Shown piece by piece: positions 8,038 through 17,042 of a stretch of 50,429 bases of DNA. The translations under genes were made by a program, and so were the position numbers. Location: the NCBI GenBank assembly GCA_903903635.1, contig CAIUZK010000173.1, positions 1-50,429 on the forward strand, read 5' to 3'. Under the pieces are notes generated by a model that saw only the letters and a list, made by a program, of their open reading frames with translations, ran no database searches and was not told the origin of the DNA. This DNA is from an uncultured Bacteroidota bacterium (lineage in GTDB: Bacteria; Bacteroidota; Bacteroidia; Chitinophagales; Chitinophagaceae). Within the stretch, counting starts at the first letter, position 1, and the number at the start of each line of letters is the position of its first letter.

Positions 8038-8949
8038 ATGACTATTAAAGATCAATTTGTTGCCTACATAAACAACCTCCAGGATACTATTTGTCCAGGC
8101 CTGGAAAAAATAGACGGCAAGGCCCGTTTTATGGAAGATATGTGGCTGCGCCCCGAGGGTGGGGGTGGCCGCACCAGGGTAATTGCCGATGGCAATGTGT
8201 TCGAAAAAGGTGGGGTAAGTACTTCAGTTGTTTCGGGGGCTTTGCCTCCTGCCATGCAGTTGGCCTTCAATGTACCCGAAAGCCGGTTCTTCGCTGCCGG
8301 GCTGTCATTGGTTATTCATCCGCTCAATCCCTATGTGCCAACTATCCATGCCAACTGGCGTATGTTTGAGCTATACGATCTTGAAGATAAACGCCTGGAT
8401 TGCTGGTTTGGCGGCGGTTCCGATCTTACGCCCTATTACATTTTTGAAGAGGATGCACGCCATTTTCATGGCACGCTCAAAACAGCCATGGATACCTTTG
8501 GCCCACATATTTATGCAGAGTGTAAAAAGCACTGCGATGAGTACTTTGTGAACAAGCACAGGGGCGACGAAATGCGCGGTATAGGTGGTGTATTCTACGA
8601 CTACCTGCGCCCGGCAGATGAGGCTGACGAATTGAGGCATCTCCAGTTTCAGAAGATCAATGGTAATGCCTTTCTGGATGCATACCGCCCTATTGTGGAA
8701 AAAAGAAAAGATACGCCATACACTGCTAAAGAAGTAGAATGGCAGGAGATAAGGAGAGGCCGCTATGTAGAGTTTAATCTCGTGCACGATCGGGGCACCT
8801 TATTCGGTTTGAAAACAAATGGCCGCACCGAGAGTATTTTAATGAGCCTGCCACCCAGGGCCAGGTGGTATTATGATTATAAACCCGAAGCAGGAAGTAA
8901 GGAAGAAGAGATGATGCAGTATTATAAGCCCAAGGATTGGATATTGTAG
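8038..8949 (+). CDS. hemF: Oxygen-dependent coproporphyrinogen III oxidase
   Basis: HemF converts coproporphyrinogen III to protoporphyrinogen IX using molecular oxygen. The 303-residue sequence shows the hallmark blocks: WLRPEGGGGRTRVIADG, FEKGGVSTSVVSG, HANWRMFEL, WFGGGSDLTPYY and GRYVEFNLVHDRGTLFGL. It directly continues the pathway step made by HemE. The oxygen-dependent form suggests an organism that grows with oxygen; no oxygen-independent counterpart is in this window. Confidence 0.96.
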   Translation: MTIKDQFVAYINNLQDTICPGLEKIDGKARFMEDMWLRPEGGGGRTRVIADGNVFEKGGVSTSVVSGALPPAMQLAFNVPESRFFAAGLSLVIHPLNPYVPTIHANWRMFELYDLEDKRLDCWFGGGSDLTPYYIFEEDARHFHGTLKTAMDTFGPHIYAECKKHCDEYFVNKHRGDEMRGIGGVFYDYLRPADEADELRHLQFQKINGNAFLDAYRPIVEKRKDTPYTAKEVEWQEIRRGRYVEFNLVHDRGTLFGLKTNGRTESILMSLPPRARWYYDYKPEAGSKEEEMMQYYKPKDWIL

Positions 8950-9023
8950 TCAATCTATTCGGACTGAATCCGGCATTTGAAACAAACGATAAAGTAACTT
9001 TTAGGAATAAAAACAGATAAATT

Positions 9024-10001
9024 ATGCACCTGATAAGAAGAAACCGCATACTGCGCCAGACACCAGCCATCCGCGCTATGGTAGCCGAAACGATTTTAAG
9101 GCCGGCCGATTTTATCGCACCGCTGTTTATTACCGAAGGTACCGGTGTTCGTGAGGAAATATCCTCTATGAAGGGGTACTACCGCATGAGTATCGATAAC
9201 ACACTGCTCGAGGTAAAAGAACTATGGGCATTGGGTATCAAAAGTGTTCTGCTCTTTATAAAATGTGCCGATGAACTGAAGGATAACAAAGGCACAGAAG
9301 CCCTCAATCCTAACGGGCTCATGCAGCGCAGTATCAAAGCTATAAAAGCTGCTCTGCCCGAGATGATTGTTATGACCGATGTTGCGCTGGACCCATTCTC
9401 TATTTACGGCCACGATGGTATTGTAGATGGTAATGAGATCGTGAATGATCCTACCGTTGAGGTACTGGCACAGATGAGTGTCAGCCATGCTGTGGCAGGT
9501 GCCGATTTTGTGGCCCCCAGCGATATGATGGATGGCCGTATCCTGGCTATCAGGGATGCGCTCGAACACAATGGTAATACCCGCACAGGTATAATGGCCT
9601 ACAGCGCCAAATATGCTTCGTGCTTCTATGGCCCATTCCGCGATGCGCTCGACAGCGCCCCCGGCTTCGGCGATAAGAAGACCTACCAGATGGATTATTC
9701 CAACCGGGTAGAGGCTGTAAAAGAGGTATTGATAGATGTGGAAGAAGGTGCTGATATAGTTATGGTTAAACCAGCCATGGCCTACCTCGATATCATCCGC
9801 GAGATCCGCAACAATGTGGATGTGCCGGTAAGTGCCTACCATGTAAGTGGCGAATATGCCATGATAAAGGCTGCTGCCCAGATGGGTTGGCTTGATGAAA
9901 ACAAAGCCATACTCGAATCCCTCACTTCCATTAAGCGTGCTGGTGCCGACCTTATCGCAACCTATTTTGCCAAAGATGCAGCTAAATTGTTGAACAGGTA
10001 G
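9024..10001 (+). CDS. hemB: Delta-aminolevulinic acid dehydratase (porphobilinogen synthase)
   Basis: HemB condenses two 5-aminolevulinate molecules into porphobilinogen. The 325-residue enzyme has both active-site lysines, Lys196 in YSAKYAS and Lys249 in VMVKPAMAYLD, which hold the substrates as Schiff bases. The metal region reads DVALDPFSIYGHDG, with aspartates where zinc enzymes have three cysteines, so it should be the magnesium-type, zinc-independent form. It is the third gene of the heme operon. Confidence 0.96.
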   Translation: MHLIRRNRILRQTPAIRAMVAETILRPADFIAPLFITEGTGVREEISSMKGYYRMSIDNTLLEVKELWALGIKSVLLFIKCADELKDNKGTEALNPNGLMQRSIKAIKAALPEMIVMTDVALDPFSIYGHDGIVDGNEIVNDPTVEVLAQMSVSHAVAGADFVAPSDMMDGRILAIRDALEHNGNTRTGIMAYSAKYASCFYGPFRDALDSAPGFGDKKTYQMDYSNRVEAVKEVLIDVEEGADIVMVKPAMAYLDIIREIRNNVDVPVSAYHVSGEYAMIKAAAQMGWLDENKAILESLTSIKRAGADLIATYFAKDAAKLLNR

Positions 10002-10068
10002 TCTGAATTATCCGATAGAGGTTTAGATTTTATAAACAAATTCATTTTTCGAAAGAACAATACATATT

Positions 10069-11352
10069 ATGACCAAAAGCCAGCAATTATTCGAACGGGC
10101 TCAAAAGACAATACCGGGTGGTGTTAACTCACCTGTGCGTGCATTCAGAAGTGTAGGTGGCACACCCTTGTTTATGGAAAGCGCCAAAGGTGCCTACATG
10201 TATGATGCCGATGGCAAACGATATATAGATTACATCAACTCCTGGGGGCCAATGATCCTCGGTCATGCCTACGAACCTGTTGTTACTGCTATACGTGAAA
10301 AAGCCCTGCAGTCAACATCCTTTGGCGCACCCACCGAACTGGAGATAGAAATGGCCGAGCTTATTGTCAGCATGGCGCCTAATGTCGACATGGTGCGCAT
10401 GGTAAGCAGTGGCACTGAGGCGTGTATGAGTGCCCTCAGGCTGGCAAGAGGCTACACAGGCCGCAATAAGTTCATCAAGTTTGAAGGCTGCTATCATGGT
10501 CATGCCGATGCTTTCCTGGTAAAGGCAGGCAGTGGGGTAGCTACATTCAATATTCAAACCATCCCCGGTGTTACTGCCGGTGTTTCATTAGATACCCTTA
10601 CTGCGCCATACAACGACCTTGAAGCAGTGAAAACCCTGGTGGCTCAAAACCCCGGAGAGATCGCAGCCATCTTTGTTGAGCCTGTGGCCGGCAATATGGG
10701 ATGCATCATTCCCGAGCCTGGTTTCCTCGAAGGTCTCCGCGCCATTTGCGACAAGGAGGGTATCGTATTGGTTTTCGATGAGGTGATGACCGGCTTCCGC
10801 CTCGCTCCCGGCGGTGCACAGCAAAGGCTGGGTCTCAATGCCGATCTGGTTACCTATGGTAAAGTAATTGGTGGCGGCATGCCTGTTGGCGCATTTGGTG
10901 GCCGCAGGGAAATCATGCAGCACATTGCGCCATTGGGCAATGTGTATCAGGCTGGCACACTTAGTGGCAACCCCATCGCCATGATCGCCGGTTATACTAT
11001 GCTCAAAACACTTAAGGATAATCCGGGTATCTACAAAGAACTGGATGATAAAACTGCGCTCCTGCACACCGGGCTGGAAGGCGCACTAAGCAAGGGCGAT
11101 GTGCCATTTGTTATCAACCGCCTTGGCTCCATGATCAGCGTGCATTTCAGCGATAAGCCTGTGCGTAACTTTGCATCTGCCGCCGCTGCCAACAATGCTT
11201 ACTTCAATAAGTTCTTCCATTCATTACTCGATCAGGGTGTCTATTTGCCACCATCTGCATTCGAGACATGGTTTATCAGCACTGCCATTTCCAATGCAGA
11301 TATTGAGGAAACAACCGGTGCAGTTACCAAATTCCTGCAAGCTTCAAAATAG
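10069..11352 (+). CDS. hemL: Glutamate-1-semialdehyde 2,1-aminomutase
   Basis: HemL converts glutamate-1-semialdehyde to 5-aminolevulinate, so the organism uses the C5 route. The 427-residue enzyme is an aminotransferase-fold PLP protein. Visible motifs are [11 protein letters not shown] near the N terminus, [18 protein letters not shown], and the PLP lysine Lys265 in [16 protein letters not shown]. It is last in the operon and is followed by a strong hairpin. The glutamyl-tRNA reductase gene (hemA) that makes its substrate is not in the window. Confidence 0.97.
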   Translation: MTKSQQLFERAQKTIPGGVNSPVRAFRSVGGTPLFMESAKGAYMYDADGKRYIDYINSWGPMILGHAYEPVVTAIREKALQSTSFGAPTELEIEMAELIVSMAPNVDMVRMVSSGTEACMSALRLARGYTGRNKFIKFEGCYHGHADAFLVKAGSGVATFNIQTIPGVTAGVSLDTLTAPYNDLEAVKTLVAQNPGEIAAIFVEPVAGNMGCIIPEPGFLEGLRAICDKEGIVLVFDEVMTGFRLAPGGAQQRLGLNADLVTYGKVIGGGMPVGAFGGRREIMQHIAPLGNVYQAGTLSGNPIAMIAGYTMLKTLKDNPGIYKELDDKTALLHTGLEGALSKGDVPFVINRLGSMISVHFSDKPVRNFASAAAANNAYFNKFFHSLLDQGVYLPPSAFETWFISTAISNADIEETTGAVTKFLQASK

Positions 11353-11369
11353 CCTTCATAACAATAATA

Positions 11370-11408
11370 AAATTGAATAGCCCCGCATCTGGCGGGGCTA
11401 TTCAATTT
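11370..11408. terminator. Bidirectional terminator between hemL and the TlpA-like gene
   Basis: A perfect 17-bp stem (11370-11386 with 11392-11408) has a five-base loop and a GC-rich upper half. It lies between two converging genes and can serve both. Confidence 0.85.
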
Positions 11409-11429
11409 ACATGATATGCAGTATATGAT

Positions 11430-12578
11430 TTATTTTCCTTTCAGCACGGACTGCAACATTTCCTCCAACTGATTACCGCGCAGGTTGCGGGCAATAATTT
11501 TTCCACTTGGGTCAATCAGGAAATTGGCCGGGATCGATTGAATAGAATAAGTAGTGGCTGCGGCTGATACCCAGCCTTTCAGATCACTTACCTGTGTCCA
11601 TGTCAGACTATCATCCTGTATTGCTTTTTGCCAGTCGGCTTTATTTTTGTCGAGCGACACACCGTAAATGGTAAAGTTCCTATCCTTGAACCTTTGGTAG
11701 GCTGCTACCACATTTGGGTTTTCACCCCTGCACGGTCCGCACCATGATGCCCAGAAATCAAGCAGTACATACTTGCCGCGCAGCGATGACAGGCTTACTA
11801 ATTTACCATCCTTATCGGGCAGATTTACATCAGGGGCTATTTCACCTTCATTGGCCGGCTTGCTCTTAGCCGAAAGCTGCTTCCTTTTTTCGCTTGATTT
11901 CAGGTGATATTCGGCATAATCTTTAGCCATTCTGGTACTCGGAAATCTGCGGCCAAGGCTCTGCGAGAACGCTTCAAGGTAGTTTACTTCAGTACCTTCG
12001 TTCAGCATCCTGGCTGCAAATATCGCATTGGGCTGATAATGGGTTGTATCGGCATACCGCTCTATGAATGTTGTAAAATGTAGTCGCCTGTCCTGGAAAT
12101 CTTTTTTGGCTACATTCAACAGGCTGTCGTTACCTCTTTTCTGCAACGAGTCCAGCACTATGCTCATGCTGTGGTATTCCTTAAGATGTACCCTGATAGC
12201 TACAAGAAAGTCTTTCAGATCCTGCGATTCGGCTGAGCCTGATACTTTATAATTCTCAATTGTATTCCAGTCTCCGTCTACCTTTATATTGCCTTTGTCT
12301 ACCGACAGTAATATGAACTTAAACCGGGTAGATGAAAAATGTATACGGTATAATCCCGGCTCCGGAGCAATTCCTTTTAATTCAAAATGACCATCTGCCT
12401 TGCTTTGCACCGAATCTACAATCGATATCTGATCATTGGCATTAATCTGTTCAAGAATTACCTTCTGCTCGGGCATGCCCGCCAGATCCCCTGATATATT
12501 AAACTTCCGGTTGCTGCTACTGCAGGCAACCATTCCGGATAATACAATAAAAGTATAGAGTATATGTTTTGATCTCAT
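11430..12578 (-). CDS. TlpA-family thiol-disulfide oxidoreductase lipoprotein with DUF4369 domain
   Basis: The protein has 382 residues. It begins with a lipoprotein signal (lipobox GMVAC), then an N-terminal beta-rich DUF4369-like domain (about 25-120), a helical linker, and a C-terminal thioredoxin/AhpC-TSA domain (about 245-380). The active site is WCGPC with Cys280 and Cys283, preceded by YVLLDFWAS. Such proteins act outside the inner membrane in disulfide exchange or cytochrome maturation. It is transcribed alone, with a -7 box at 12612-12619. Confidence 0.9.
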   Translation of the reverse strand: MRSKHILYTFIVLSGMVACSSSNRKFNISGDLAGMPEQKVILEQINANDQISIVDSVQSKADGHFELKGIAPEPGLYRIHFSSTRFKFILLSVDKGNIKVDGDWNTIENYKVSGSAESQDLKDFLVAIRVHLKEYHSMSIVLDSLQKRGNDSLLNVAKKDFQDRRLHFTTFIERYADTTHYQPNAIFAARMLNEGTEVNYLEAFSQSLGRRFPSTRMAKDYAEYHLKSSEKRKQLSAKSKPANEGEIAPDVNLPDKDGKLVSLSSLRGKYVLLDFWASWCGPCRGENPNVVAAYQRFKDRNFTIYGVSLDKNKADWQKAIQDDSLTWTQVSDLKGWVSAAATTYSIQSIPANFLIDPSGKIIARNLRGNQLEEMLQSVLKGK

Positions 12579-12611
12579 TCAGGGAATTTTAAGATACATG
12601 CCTAAGCAACC

Positions 12612-12619
12612 CAAAATTA
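12612..12619 (-). promoter_or_regulatory. -7 box (TAATTTTG) of the TlpA-like gene
   Basis: It matches TAnnTTTG on the minus strand, 33 bases before the ATG at 12578. No properly spaced -33 TTG is seen. Confidence 0.45.
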
Positions 12620-12774
12620 ATAAGTCAAACGTCAAGAAATGCTTAAAATTTGCATAAAAGGCATAATTTAATCCACCCGTAATTTTTATTCCCTGGTTTA
12701 TAATTTTTGGGGCTAATTACCAACGATTTGCTTAATTTTCACGTCTGATAAATACAACATCCTTACTGAATCAT

Positions 12775-13254
12775 ATGAAAAAAACACTTTTCTCCGTTTC
12801 CCTGCTCCTGATTGCAGCAGCGCTGTTTTCTCAATGCACCAAGAGTGGCAACTATTCTGCTGCCGATCATACTGTGGGCCTCGTAAATGTTACAAAGCAT
12901 TTTAAGGGCTATGCCTATGGTTATTATAAGGGCGACACCCTGCTGTATCCTCTGGATACGACTCACTATCCCTGGACAAAATATTACTATCGGACCATTG
13001 ACAGTACGTTCTCCATTCAGAAGGTCAACGGATTCCTGATCAACGTGGTTGGCGTATATATGAATTATAAGTCTACCGATAGCCTGACTTACAAGGTCGT
13101 AAAGTTTGATACCGTTTTTCCGGGGGTGCCCAGGAGCCTGCTGAATTATTATTATGCCAAAGACAGCATTTACCTGGAGTGCCATCATTCCGATTCGCTC
13201 AATACCTATTCCAATCAATACTACCAATCACATATTTTCCTGCATACACTTTAG
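12775..13254 (+). CDS. Hypothetical lipoprotein
   Basis: The 159-residue product has a signal peptide with the lipobox LFSQC. The mature part is very rich in tyrosine and beta-prone, with no motif I recognise. It is a single-gene unit, divergent from the TlpA-like gene and closed by a strong hairpin at 13306-13343. Confidence 0.7.
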   Translation: MKKTLFSVSLLLIAAALFSQCTKSGNYSAADHTVGLVNVTKHFKGYAYGYYKGDTLLYPLDTTHYPWTKYYYRTIDSTFSIQKVNGFLINVVGVYMNYKSTDSLTYKVVKFDTVFPGVPRSLLNYYYAKDSIYLECHHSDSLNTYSNQYYQSHIFLHTL

Positions 13255-13305
13255 GTGGCAGGTTTATTTCTTTGGCGGCAATTAAGCTGGCGGGTTTTTC
13301 TCCTA

Positions 13306-13343
13306 AATAATAATGCCACACTTCGCAGTGTGGCATTATTATT
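13306..13343. terminator. Bidirectional terminator hairpin
   Basis: A perfect 17-bp stem (13306-13322 with 13327-13343) carries a TCGC tetraloop and A/T-rich arms, so it can terminate both converging genes. Confidence 0.85.
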
Positions 13344-13363
13344 ATTTATACAACTTGAAAAGA

Positions 13364-14215
13364 TTACTTCACATCCTCAACCAGCCTGAAACCAAGCGAT
13401 ACAGCCTTGGTATCTGGCAGATATGCTGCCCTGCGGGTCACGATCACTTCATTGGCCTGGCTGGTAAACGAGCCGCCCCTTACTACATGCGATTTGCCGC
13501 TGGCTGGTCCCTTAGGGTTTTCAACCGGCTGCTTGCCGCCATAGGTTGTTGCATAAAAATCAGCACACCATTCTTCCACATTACCGCACATATCATAAAT
13601 GCCCAGTTCATTGGGTTGTTTGCGGCCCACAGGGTGCACATGATCGCTTGAGTTGGCTACATACCAGGCTATAGACTGAGGACCCGCACTGCGGCCACTG
13701 TATTTTTTACCGGGCAATTCCTGCTCCCTTCTGCTCACTGTGCGGTCGCTGATCAGGAATTCGTTCACGCCACCTCTTGGCTCGGTGTTCAACCGGGTAA
13801 GGTGTTCTTTCTCGCCGCCCCTGGCTGCATATTCCCATTCAGCCTCTGTAGGCAAACGGAAGTGCCTCCCGGTATTGGCATTCAGCTTTTCAATAAATGT
13901 CTGTATTTCTGTCCAGCTCACATTATTCATCGGGCAGTCAGGACACCTGTACGATGAAGCCGGGTTGGCATCCATGATCTCAAACCACTGCATCTGCGTC
14001 ACTTCATAAGCGCTCATCATAAAGTCTTTAAGCTTTACGGTATGCGCCGGCTTTCTGTCGTCGGCCCCGTCATTGCTTCCCAGGTCAAAACTTCCCCCCG
14101 AAACCCTTACCATATAGATCTGCAGAGAGTCATGGCTGGTTCTGTTGAACTTTCTTTGTGCCATTACCGGCTGCAGAAAAAGCAGCATTAATAAGGAGGT
14201 CAGAATTCGTGTCAT
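13364..14215 (-). CDS. SUMF1/formylglycine-generating-enzyme-domain secreted protein
   Basis: The 283-residue protein has a signal peptide ending QPVMAQ and then a single SUMF1 domain. Diagnostic segments are VSGGSFDLGS, VKLKDFMMSAYEVTQ, the RLPTEAEWEYAARGG block, YDMCGNVEEWCADFY and HVVRGGSF. Bacteroidota use this fold in gliding/T9SS proteins GldJ and GldK and in other non-catalytic roles, so sulfatase activation should not be assumed. It starts 26 bases after the end of mrp on the same strand and is probably co-transcribed with it. Confidence 0.85.
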   Translation of the reverse strand: MTRILTSLLMLLFLQPVMAQRKFNRTSHDSLQIYMVRVSGGSFDLGSNDGADDRKPAHTVKLKDFMMSAYEVTQMQWFEIMDANPASSYRCPDCPMNNVSWTEIQTFIEKLNANTGRHFRLPTEAEWEYAARGGEKEHLTRLNTEPRGGVNEFLISDRTVSRREQELPGKKYSGRSAGPQSIAWYVANSSDHVHPVGRKQPNELGIYDMCGNVEEWCADFYATTYGGKQPVENPKGPASGKSHVVRGGSFTSQANEVIVTRRAAYLPDTKAVSLGFRLVEDVK

Positions 14216-14241
14216 AAAGTATATTTATTAGTTAGTAAATT

Positions 14242-15342
14242 TTATTGTTCCATCATCTCCACCACCTTTGTAGGCGCCATATCAGCATTACGCATGGCAA
14301 TATTCTGCGCCACTTTTTTTGCCAGTGTCATAAAGGCTTCCTTAGCCACCGGTTCATCGCTCACCACTGCCGGTACGCCCTTATCACCACCTTCGCGAAT
14401 GCCTTGCACTATAGGTATTTCACCCAGGAAAGGCAGTTCAAATTGTTCTGCCATTTCGCGTGCTCCGCCCTGCCCGAAGATATAATATTTATTATCCGGT
14501 AGTTCCTGCGGCGTAAAATAAGCCATATTTTCTACAATTCCGAGTATAGGCACATTGATTTGCGCCTGTTTAAACATCATAATGGCTTTCTTGGCATCGG
14601 CAGCCGCCACTGCCTGGGGGGTAGATACGATTACAGCACCGGTTACGGGCACTGTTTGTACCAGGGTCAGGTGCACATCACCGGTGCCCGGCGGCAGGTC
14701 GATAATCAGGTAATCCAGTTCCTGCCAGTATACATCAGTTATAAACTGTTTCAGTGCTCCGCTGGCCTGCGGCCCTCTCCAGATCACGGCCTGTTTCTCA
14801 TCTATCAGCAGCCCTATACTCATGGCTTTAATACCATATCTTTCTATCGGCACTATCAGCCCCTGGCCGTCTATATCTATCATTTTTGGCCGCTCACCCC
14901 GCATGCCCAACATCATGGGTATGGAGGGCCCGTAAATATCCGCATCCAGCAGACCCACTTTGGCTCCTTCCTGGGCCAGACCTATGGCCAGGTTTACCGA
15001 TACCGTGCTTTTGCCCACACCGCCTTTGCCTGAGGCCACCACAATAATATTCTTTACGCCCGGCAATACACTTTTGTTGTCTTTACGGTTGCTGTTCACA
15101 TTCGATGTCATGGTCACCTTTACCACAGCTTCCTTATCTACCAGCAGCCTGATGGCGTTCACACAGGCCTTTTCAATCATTTCCTTTAAAGGGCAGGCCG
15201 GGGTAGTGAGTATTACCGTAAACGATACATTCTTTCCGTCAATGGCAATATCGCTAATCATATTCAGGGTCACCAGGTCTTTACCCAGATCCGGTTCCTG
15301 CACCTGGCTCAACGCCTCAATTACTGCTTCTTTTGTAATCAT
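14242..15342 (-). CDS. Mrp/NBP35-type P-loop ATPase, Fe-S cluster carrier
   Basis: I start it at the ATG 15340-15342 (MITKEAVIEALSQV), giving 366 residues. The open frame reaches 15381, but a -7 promoter box covers 15379-15386, so that longer start cannot be right if the box is used. An N-terminal MIP18/DUF59 domain (about 1-90) precedes an ATPase domain with the deviant Walker A GKGGVGKSTVSVNLA and the DLPPGTGDVHLT motif. The usual C-terminal CxxC that holds the cluster is absent; that region reads NMAYFTPQELPDNKYYIFG. It probably helps deliver Fe-S clusters. Confidence 0.9.
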   Translation of the reverse strand: MITKEAVIEALSQVQEPDLGKDLVTLNMISDIAIDGKNVSFTVILTTPACPLKEMIEKACVNAIRLLVDKEAVVKVTMTSNVNSNRKDNKSVLPGVKNIIVVASGKGGVGKSTVSVNLAIGLAQEGAKVGLLDADIYGPSIPMMLGMRGERPKMIDIDGQGLIVPIERYGIKAMSIGLLIDEKQAVIWRGPQASGALKQFITDVYWQELDYLIIDLPPGTGDVHLTLVQTVPVTGAVIVSTPQAVAAADAKKAIMMFKQAQINVPILGIVENMAYFTPQELPDNKYYIFGQGGAREMAEQFELPFLGEIPIVQGIREGGDKGVPAVVSDEPVAKEAFMTLAKKVAQNIAMRNADMAPTKVVEMMEQ

Positions 15343-15378
15343 TATATGTTTGGTTGTAGTATTTGGTTTTTGCAGGTG

Positions 15379-15386
15379 CAAAAGTA
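15379..15386 (-). promoter_or_regulatory. -7 box (TACTTTTG) of the mrp gene
   Basis: It matches TAnnTTTG and gives a leader of about 30 bases to the ATG at 15342. It decides the start of mrp against the upstream in-frame ATG at 15381. Confidence 0.55.
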
Positions 15387-15442
15387 AGTGTATTTACTTA
15401 TTATGGAATTGGAATTTCATATGAGCCAATCAGGAATTTGAA

Positions 15443-15472
15443 TGGGTGGGAGAATGGTACTTCTTCCACCCA
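15443..15472. terminator. Hairpin between the vapC-like gene and mrp
   Basis: A 12-bp stem with one mismatch (15443-15454 with 15461-15472) and a six-base loop, extended by GAGCC pairing with GGCTC outside. It sits after the vapC-like gene on the minus strand and may end that transcript, though no long T run follows. Confidence 0.5.
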
Positions 15473-15509
15473 AGGCTCAGCAAAGCGGTAACTATGCTCC
15501 GGATTTAGG

Positions 15510-15881
15510 CTATTTGGCTAGTTGCAAGCCCTTTATAATATCAAAATCTTTTGTGTTAAAGGTTATCAGTGCAGCATGATGGTGCAGGCATGTAGCAGCT
15601 ATAAGTGCATCAGGTAAAAAAAGGCTGCTATTAGTGGTATTGTATGTTTTAATCAATCTTAGGGCTATTTCGCAAATGGACTTATTGATGGGAAGTACTT
15701 CATGTTCATTCAAAACGAGTTCAACACTGGCCTTTTTGGTTTTGTTTGTGGCTCCTGCAAAAAGCTCCATTTATGTAACCACAGAAATATAAATAGAAGG
15801 CCTGTAACTTCTTATCAGTTGTTTTGCAACTTCATTGCCTCTGATGGCAGCAATAATAACATCGGTATCAATTATAACCAT
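15510..15881 (-). pseudogene. VapC-like PIN-domain toxin split by an in-frame TAA
   Basis: Reading from the ATG at 15879-15881, the frame gives MVIIDTDVIIAAIRGNEV and continues to ISVVT, then meets TAA at 15771-15773. The very next codon is ATG, and the same frame runs on as MELFAGATNK to TFNTKDFDIIKGL. Together the two parts form a full-length PIN domain of 123 codons. The N-terminal piece carries the first catalytic Asp (IDTD), and the second piece carries the ELFAG Glu and the later acidic residues. One base change explains the break. The start overlaps the antitoxin gene by 10 bases, as in vapBC operons. Confidence 0.8.
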
Positions 15882-16105
15882 CCTTCCAAACGTCTTGAAG
15901 AATCATTTTTACGCAGTTCTTTTACATCAAATTCCCATTCCGTGCACACGCCGAAGTAAGGCAAATCAACAGTTTCAGGTGTTTTTTGAACAACCTTTTT
16001 TCTGCTTGTTTTCTTAATACTTTTTATGGTCAGAAAATCCAACTGTTTCAAGAAATTGATAACCGGATTTTCTTTTCCATCTTCTATTTCCAGTTCATAT
16101 ATCAT
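15872..16105 (-). CDS. VapB-like antitoxin
   Basis: The 77-residue product directly precedes and overlaps the PIN toxin gene. It has a basic middle (KSIKKTSRKKVVQK) and an end rich in acidic and basic residues (EFDVKELRKNDSSRRLEGWL), as expected for a small antitoxin whose C terminus wraps the toxin. The frame is intact although the toxin is interrupted. I cannot assign a DNA-binding fold with confidence. Confidence 0.6.
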   Translation of the reverse strand: MIYELEIEDGKENPVINFLKQLDFLTIKSIKKTSRKKVVQKTPETVDLPYFGVCTEWEFDVKELRKNDSSRRLEGWL

Positions 16106-16338
16106 ATTGTAAAGTTACGAAGAAAGTTGATTGGTTAGCGTGTATCCTTGGTTTAGGTTAAAAGCATGAATGTGAAACGTAGGATTTCCAAAGTTTTTTT
16201 TGAAGAACAATAACCTCACAAAGAAAAGGTATCAATAAGTTGCTTGGCTGTACAAGATAATTTTCGAACTATCTCAGTTGGAATTTTAAACCAAGAACCT
16301 TAATCGACGACAGGATATTTACATTACATCGCAATTGA

Positions 16339-17028
16339 CTAATTAGATTTCTTCTTCTTTTCGTCAACAAGATCTCTCAGCTTTTCAATTGGCATTAATT
16401 CAGCAGTTTTAGTCTCATCTAACAAAACAAATTCAATAGTGCTAATTTGGGTTTCCATATCGTATTCTCCTATCAATGCATCCAATAAAATATAAACTGC
16501 ATTTTTGAACCCAGGGTCGTCAATAAAATTGCGCACATTTAATTTTATCGCAATTTTCCCTGATTCATCTGCATTTCTAAAGTAAATATCGTCATATCCT
16601 ATTTTTGTTTTATTGTCGAGGTTTATTTTCAATTTTTCTGCAACTCGCTGCCTAAATGCGTATATTTTCCATTTTTCAATTTGAGGTGCTTTGCTAACTA
16701 ACGATTTTACATTGGGGAAGTATTAATAGATACCATCTGCAGAAATTGTAAAATCCCTGATGCCATCAGTATGTATAGTGGAAAACACGAATGTGAGGTT
16801 GGTGTCAACTTTATGTAGCTGCCTAATTAAATCATTAAACAATTTTTCTCGTGATTCAGTTTGCTGATATAGTCTTTCGTCGTTTGCCTCAAACCATTTC
16901 CAAAACTGTACTTCATTGTCGCTAGATTTCGTATTGCAGTTTGAAAATAAGGTCAAAATCATAACCAGTATGGCAGCCCGATAATATATATACTGGTTTC
17001 CTGTTTTTAAAAAAGAGTTCAAATACAT
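16339..17028 (-). pseudogene. Conserved lipoprotein gene with an in-frame TAA
   Basis: The first part (17028 to 16723) has a signal with lipobox TLFSNC, then FWKWFEANDERLYQQ and REKLFNDLIRQLHKVDTNL, and ends FTISADGIY at TAA 16723-16725. The same frame continues without ATG as YFPNVKSLVSKAPQIEKW, then KIYAFRQRV and on to a second stop at 16339. I recognise the general pattern of a widespread uncharacterised family (FWxWF, then SADGI, then FP.V..L...AP....W). The stop falls inside the conserved stretch, so one nonsense change has split a single gene of about 229 codons. The family has no function I can name. Confidence 0.7.
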
Positions 17029-17042
17029 AGCGTGATTTAAAT

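Noticed and set aside
9222-9842. 206-codon minus-strand frame inside hemB
   Set aside because: It is a shadow of hemB, which has all its catalytic residues.
15771-16725. Alternative genetic code with stop codons read as amino acids
   Set aside because: TAA and TAG end normal genes across the window, so simple nonsense changes or local readthrough are more likely.
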